Source of the DNA: Acidobacteriaceae bacterium
Lineage (GTDB): Bacteria; Acidobacteriota; Terriglobia; Terriglobales; Acidobacteriaceae
Direction of reading: 5' to 3'
NCBI GenBank assembly: GCA_025361625.1
Contig: JANYKL010000084.1
Location: forward strand, 1-35,429
DNA: 35,429 bases
Shown here: one piece after another, positions 32,405-35,429 of the stretch
Layout of the letters: the number at the start of each line of letters is the position of its first letter
How positions within the stretch are numbered: the stretch's first letter is position 1
Notes under the pieces: model-generated
What the model was told of the DNA's origin: nothing
The model's database searches: none
Seen by the model: the letters and a program-made list of their open reading frames with translations, nothing else
Made by a program: the position numbers and the translations under genes

Positions 32405-34891
32405 TCATTGTTTCTCCTGATAACGTTTCTTGGTCGAAGGCGCGAAGCGAGTGTTCACCTCCCCGGTTACTTTGATGGATACTGATTTTTCAAAGGGCAA
32501 TCCATCAAGACCTTCCGCAAGCAAGTGCGTTGTGAACTGACCTGCATGGGTATATGCGTGGTTTACCACGGCGGCGTCGGCCACGGTCCCATCGCCAAAA
32601 TCCCAGTGATATTTCACCACCGGTACCCCGGCCCGATCTGTCTCTGCGGAGAATTGAGTTGCCTTACCGACTTCGATCTCTTCTGCACCGTGCAGAGTTA
32701 CTGTGGGCGCCGCCCTCACGATGGACGTATCAACGATCTTCAGCACCTTCACGGAATGCGGTGGTAACTGGAACGCGAGTGTATCCAGGTTTTCGCGCGC
32801 GACATCAGAACCGAACACGTCCAGTACCTGGGTATGGCCGTGTAAGGGTAATCCTAAGGTGCCCGCCAGATCGAAGCTGTGTTCGGTTGGTTTCTCCGTC
32901 CAGTTGAAAACTGTCAAAATTGCCTGGCGCTTGCTCTCTTTCAAGAGGAAGATGCTGGGCATGCCGTCTTGCTGCGTGTAGCTCATCAGATCAAGTGGCA
33001 CGGATGCCCGGCCCAGACGCGACATGTTCAGAAGGTCTTGATTTTTCACCAGAGCTACTCGGTCCGGATCGGCGCCCAGGGTGGGTAGATCATCTCCAAT
33101 TTCGTACATTCCTCCGGCGATGGCGGCCAAAGCAATGGAAACTTTGGCTTCGTCGAGCGTGAGCGGACGCTTGCCCCCATGCCACTCCTGCTCGGAGACG
33201 ATTTGCCGCGAAACTGTAAAAGCATCGGGGTCAGAGACATAGAAATTGCGATTCATGTAGTATCGGGCAGCAATGCCCGGAGCCGCTTCCCTGCTGGCCT
33301 CGAACGTATGACCGGTATCGACCGAAGTACGGCCGGTGTCGACAATGCCTACTGGATTTAGCATCGGGCTGCCGTCTTTATCGAGTAGAACGTTATCGCC
33401 AACGGTGTCGCGAATCACCTGCAAGCCGATGCGTTGTGCCTCGAGAGCGGTCGTATTCGGCCTGTAGTAAATGCCCTCAATTGCGGTGTCATCCATAAAA
33501 TCCAGCTTGATGTAGCGGAAACCCCATTCCCGTGTCAGAGACGTATAAGTTTTCCGAAGATAATCTTGGGCGCCGGGTTGAGTGCAGTCGAGAACATAAA
33601 GCGCATCTAGTGGGGGATCCTCTCCAATGACCCAGCCTGCGTGTATCGGCTGCCCGGCGGCATTGTGCACCAGCCAGTCCTTGTGGTTCTCGTATACCCA
33701 GGATCGCTCGGAGACTTCGAAGGGAGCAGTCCACACTCCTGGGACGAGGCCAAGCGCGCGAATCTTGCCTGCCACAGCGTTCATACCGTTTGGGAACAGG
33801 TTGGCGTCGGGGGTCGCATACTCGCCGCGAGCATACTGATACCCCTCATCAATGTGGAAGAAGTTAAAGCCGATACTTTTCAGGTTCTCCGCAAGCCAGT
33901 TCGCGTTGGTCAAAGCAGTATCCTGGTTCAAGCCGAAGTAATAGGCCGTCCAACTCCACCAGCCCGCAAAGCTCGGCGCATTTACGCGAGCGTGGTGCAG
34001 CTCGCGAATAAGGCCACCGTAGGTTGCCAATTGCTGGTGATAGTCGGTTCCAGTGCTGATCAACAACCGTTCAGAAGAGAGTTCCGCTCCGGGCGCAACC
34101 GGCAAGCTCAATTCGATCTGGTCTTCGGGTGAGGATTTCTCGAGTGAATTCTCTTTTTCGAGCTCGGTCGTGCCGGTCGAATCGACTTCGTACGAAGCAA
34201 TGTGGTCGCTATTCATGTGGAGGCGGAGGATCGTAAGAAATTTGTTGGAGGTGAGCGCACCCAGAAAAAGACTCCGCTTCGAGTCACGGTTATAAATTAA
34301 CTGGCTGCCAACGGCGCGATGGATTCCATTCTTAGCGTCAGCGAGATCGTGAATGGTGATGCCAGGGCGGTCTTCACTAAAGCTATCGGAGAGCACGCGA
34401 TCAGAGGCATCAGCCGCACCGAGGCTGACGCCGACAGGAGCGACCGTCTCCACGGTGCGGAGCGTTTGAACCTCAACCGCCTTCGAACCACTATTTCGAA
34501 CTGTGGCGGTTATAGATGCGAAATCAGGATTGCCATGCAGTTCAAGGAAATAGACGAGATCGGGTTTTCCCGCAAGCCCGCTGTTAAAAACGGTGATTTT
34601 AACGGGTGATCCAGGCTCAACCGAGACGGAGTGTCGCGGATAATCACCGGACTTTACCCAACGATGATCAACTTCCGCCGCTACCAGGGAATGCAAAATC
34701 GGCTTTTTCGAAACTGGTTCGAAGATTGTGTAACTCCCGTCGGCACGGTCAACTGAAATGCCAATCGTATTTACCTGCGCGGTTTCGCGTGAACCCTTTC
34801 CAGTTGCGGTCTTCTGCCCGAACAGAACTCCCGGCAGCAGCAAAAAAAAGCAGACTGGCCGGAAAAACTTGCAATTGCCTTCCATTGACAT
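32405..34891 (-). CDS. Secreted GH36-type alpha-galactosidase with C-terminal PKD domain
   Basis: 828 aa. The ATG at 34891 has GAGG about nine bases upstream and opens a signal peptide (FFRPVCFFLLLPGVLFGQ). Residues about 40-300 form the beta-sandwich domain of clan GH-D enzymes, followed by the TIM barrel. FHIDEGYQ and YIKLDFMDD give the nucleophile Asp464; RTSVD in VDTGRTSVDTGHTF gives candidate acid/base Asp525. An all-beta domain follows, then a PKD domain at about 730-810 with the typical YHWDFGDGTV. Alpha-galactosidase is the likely activity; alpha-N-acetylgalactosaminidase is possible in this clan. PKD domains often help secreted enzymes hold polymers. It is convergent with deoR and has no copy of the shared element that I could find. 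Confidence 0.87.
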   Translation of the reverse strand: MSMEGNCKFFRPVCFFLLLPGVLFGQKTATGKGSRETAQVNTIGISVDRADGSYTIFEPVSKKPILHSLVAAEVDHRWVKSGDYPRHSVSVEPGSPVKITVFNSGLAGKPDLVYFLELHGNPDFASITATVRNSGSKAVEVQTLRTVETVAPVGVSLGAADASDRVLSDSFSEDRPGITIHDLADAKNGIHRAVGSQLIYNRDSKRSLFLGALTSNKFLTILRLHMNSDHIASYEVDSTGTTELEKENSLEKSSPEDQIELSLPVAPGAELSSERLLISTGTDYHQQLATYGGLIRELHHARVNAPSFAGWWSWTAYYFGLNQDTALTNANWLAENLKSIGFNFFHIDEGYQYARGEYATPDANLFPNGMNAVAGKIRALGLVPGVWTAPFEVSERSWVYENHKDWLVHNAAGQPIHAGWVIGEDPPLDALYVLDCTQPGAQDYLRKTYTSLTREWGFRYIKLDFMDDTAIEGIYYRPNTTALEAQRIGLQVIRDTVGDNVLLDKDGSPMLNPVGIVDTGRTSVDTGHTFEASREAAPGIAARYYMNRNFYVSDPDAFTVSRQIVSEQEWHGGKRPLTLDEAKVSIALAAIAGGMYEIGDDLPTLGADPDRVALVKNQDLLNMSRLGRASVPLDLMSYTQQDGMPSIFLLKESKRQAILTVFNWTEKPTEHSFDLAGTLGLPLHGHTQVLDVFGSDVARENLDTLAFQLPPHSVKVLKIVDTSIVRAAPTVTLHGAEEIEVGKATQFSAETDRAGVPVVKYHWDFGDGTVADAAVVNHAYTHAGQFTTHLLAEGLDGLPFEKSVSIKVTGEVNTRFAPSTKKRYQEKQ

Positions 34892-35103
34892 TTCTTTCGC
34901 CTCGTTGCGATGATCTGCAGTCTACACTTTGTCTAACCTTCAAGGTCTAAGCTTTCAGGGTTTTCACAGCATCTTCATTGCGACCATGAGGCCTGCGACA
35001 TTGGGGGAGGAATTTTGAATGATAGGACGCGGCCAAATCAAATAGCCTCAATACAATAAAACCCTGATGGACATGGAGGATACCGAATGGAGTTAATAGT
35101 TAT

Positions 35104-35370
35104 GTGCCCTCCCGCCGCGTGGATGACCGCATCCGTGAATTGTCGATTCGAGCGACTACGACTCCTGACGAGGAAGTGGAGCCTGTGCTTCGGGAGCTTC
35201 AGGGGGCGATCCGCGATAAGATCGAGCTCGTACGAGAATTAGCTGCCAAGAAGTTTCTTGGGGCTAATGGATCATTTCAAGATCGTCCATTTCAAGATCG
35301 CCGGACGACCGAGGAGGAGGAAAGGCGACTCCCCCACCTTGTACCATCCCGAAGAAAGATTGGCTCATGA
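35104..35370 (+). CDS. Small conserved hypothetical protein
   Basis: 88 aa from a GTG at 35104. RVDDRIRELSIRATTTPDEEVEPVLRELQGAIRDKIELVRELAAKKFL is a charged helical segment of the kind common in small acidobacterial proteins, followed by a polar tail (EEEERRLPHLVPSRRKIGS). Start is uncertain: a stronger site, GGAGGA plus ATG at 35087, is in another frame that closes after about 50 codons, so either the GTG is used with the weaker GGAG at 35089-35092 or a base has shifted. The TGA overlaps an ATG at 35367. Function unknown. Confidence 0.6.
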   Translation: MPSRRVDDRIRELSIRATTTPDEEVEPVLRELQGAIRDKIELVRELAAKKFLGANGSFQDRPFQDRRTTEEEERRLPHLVPSRRKIGS

Positions 35371-35429
35371 TTCGCGCTTTGGAAGGGGTGGGTATCGCCG
35401 GGCTCGCCGCCGGTTCGCCCGCTATTGTC
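35367..35429 (+). CDS. Start of a possible gene running out of the window
   Basis: ATG at 35367 overlaps the stop of the previous gene (ATGA) and the frame stays open to the window end (21 codons, MIRALEGVGIAGLAAGSP). Nothing can be said of its product; the overlap is the only support. Confidence 0.3.
   Translation, partial: MIRALEGVGIAGLAAGSPAIV

Noticed and set aside
22076-35429. Genomic island integrated at tRNA-Ser
   Set aside because: The region to the right is accessory in character, but no second copy of the tRNA 3' end and no integrase were found within the window.
1-35429. CRISPR arrays, rRNA, insertion sequences, prophage
   Set aside because: No regularly spaced repeats, ribosomal RNA segments, transposase, integrase or phage structural genes were seen.

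Overview
The window looks like a chromosomal segment of an Acidobacteriota member, probably class Terriglobia. The pointers are a very long TonB-dependent receptor with an N-terminal carboxypeptidase-regulatory-like domain, an FG-GAP/VCBS repeat secreted protein, stand-alone Rcp1-type response regulators beside a REC-HisKA-HATPase protein, and short intergenic TGTCATCCTGAGCG-type repeats. The assignment rests on gene style, not on a marker gene. The left two thirds are dense housekeeping and metabolic genes; the right third is an accessory glycan-use region.

Layout. 1-2642 (+): the end of a family 2 glycosyltransferase, two tandem 6-pyruvoyl-tetrahydropterin synthases of the animal-like type, GTP cyclohydrolase I and a small membrane protein, packed as an operon. 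2751-4454: rhomboid protease (-) divergent from truB (+). 4621-10794 (-): a small unknown protein, an MFS exporter, pdxT, pdxS, a hotdog thioesterase and myo-inositol-phosphate synthase, with a broken PEP-CTERM-like fragment (+) at 6526-6767. 11145-17973 (+): a Cof-type HAD phosphatase, lytic transglycosylase, flippase-like membrane protein, nrdR, an NAD-type isocitrate dehydrogenase, heme A synthase and an ABC ATPase with no permease. 18072-20512 (-): a two-component cluster of two response regulators and a REC-histidine kinase split by a frameshift next to its H-box. 20767-22165: nuoI standing alone (-), tadA (+) and tRNA-Ser(CGA).

22387-35429: an FG-GAP repeat protein interrupted by a frameshift (-), then a TonB-dependent receptor (+), a GH2 enzyme resembling exo-beta-D-glucosaminidase (-), a DeoR/AgaR-type regulator (+) and a GH36-type alpha-galactosidase with a PKD domain (-). 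The receptor, two secreted glycosidases and the sugar-type regulator form a plausible uptake and degradation locus for an amino-sugar or galactose-containing glycan. A promoter element of about 40 bp (TTGACA, then an exact 13-mer GAAAGTAAAAGTA) is shared by the TonB receptor and the GH2/deoR intergenic region, which ties the locus together.

Other points: an imperfect inverted-repeat element of about 75-80 bp sits on the 3' ends of two unrelated genes and supplies their stop codons; a perfect 16-bp palindrome lies upstream of the receptor promoter; and several genes are orphans (ABC ATPase, nuoI). No CRISPR array, rRNA, transposase or phage gene was seen.
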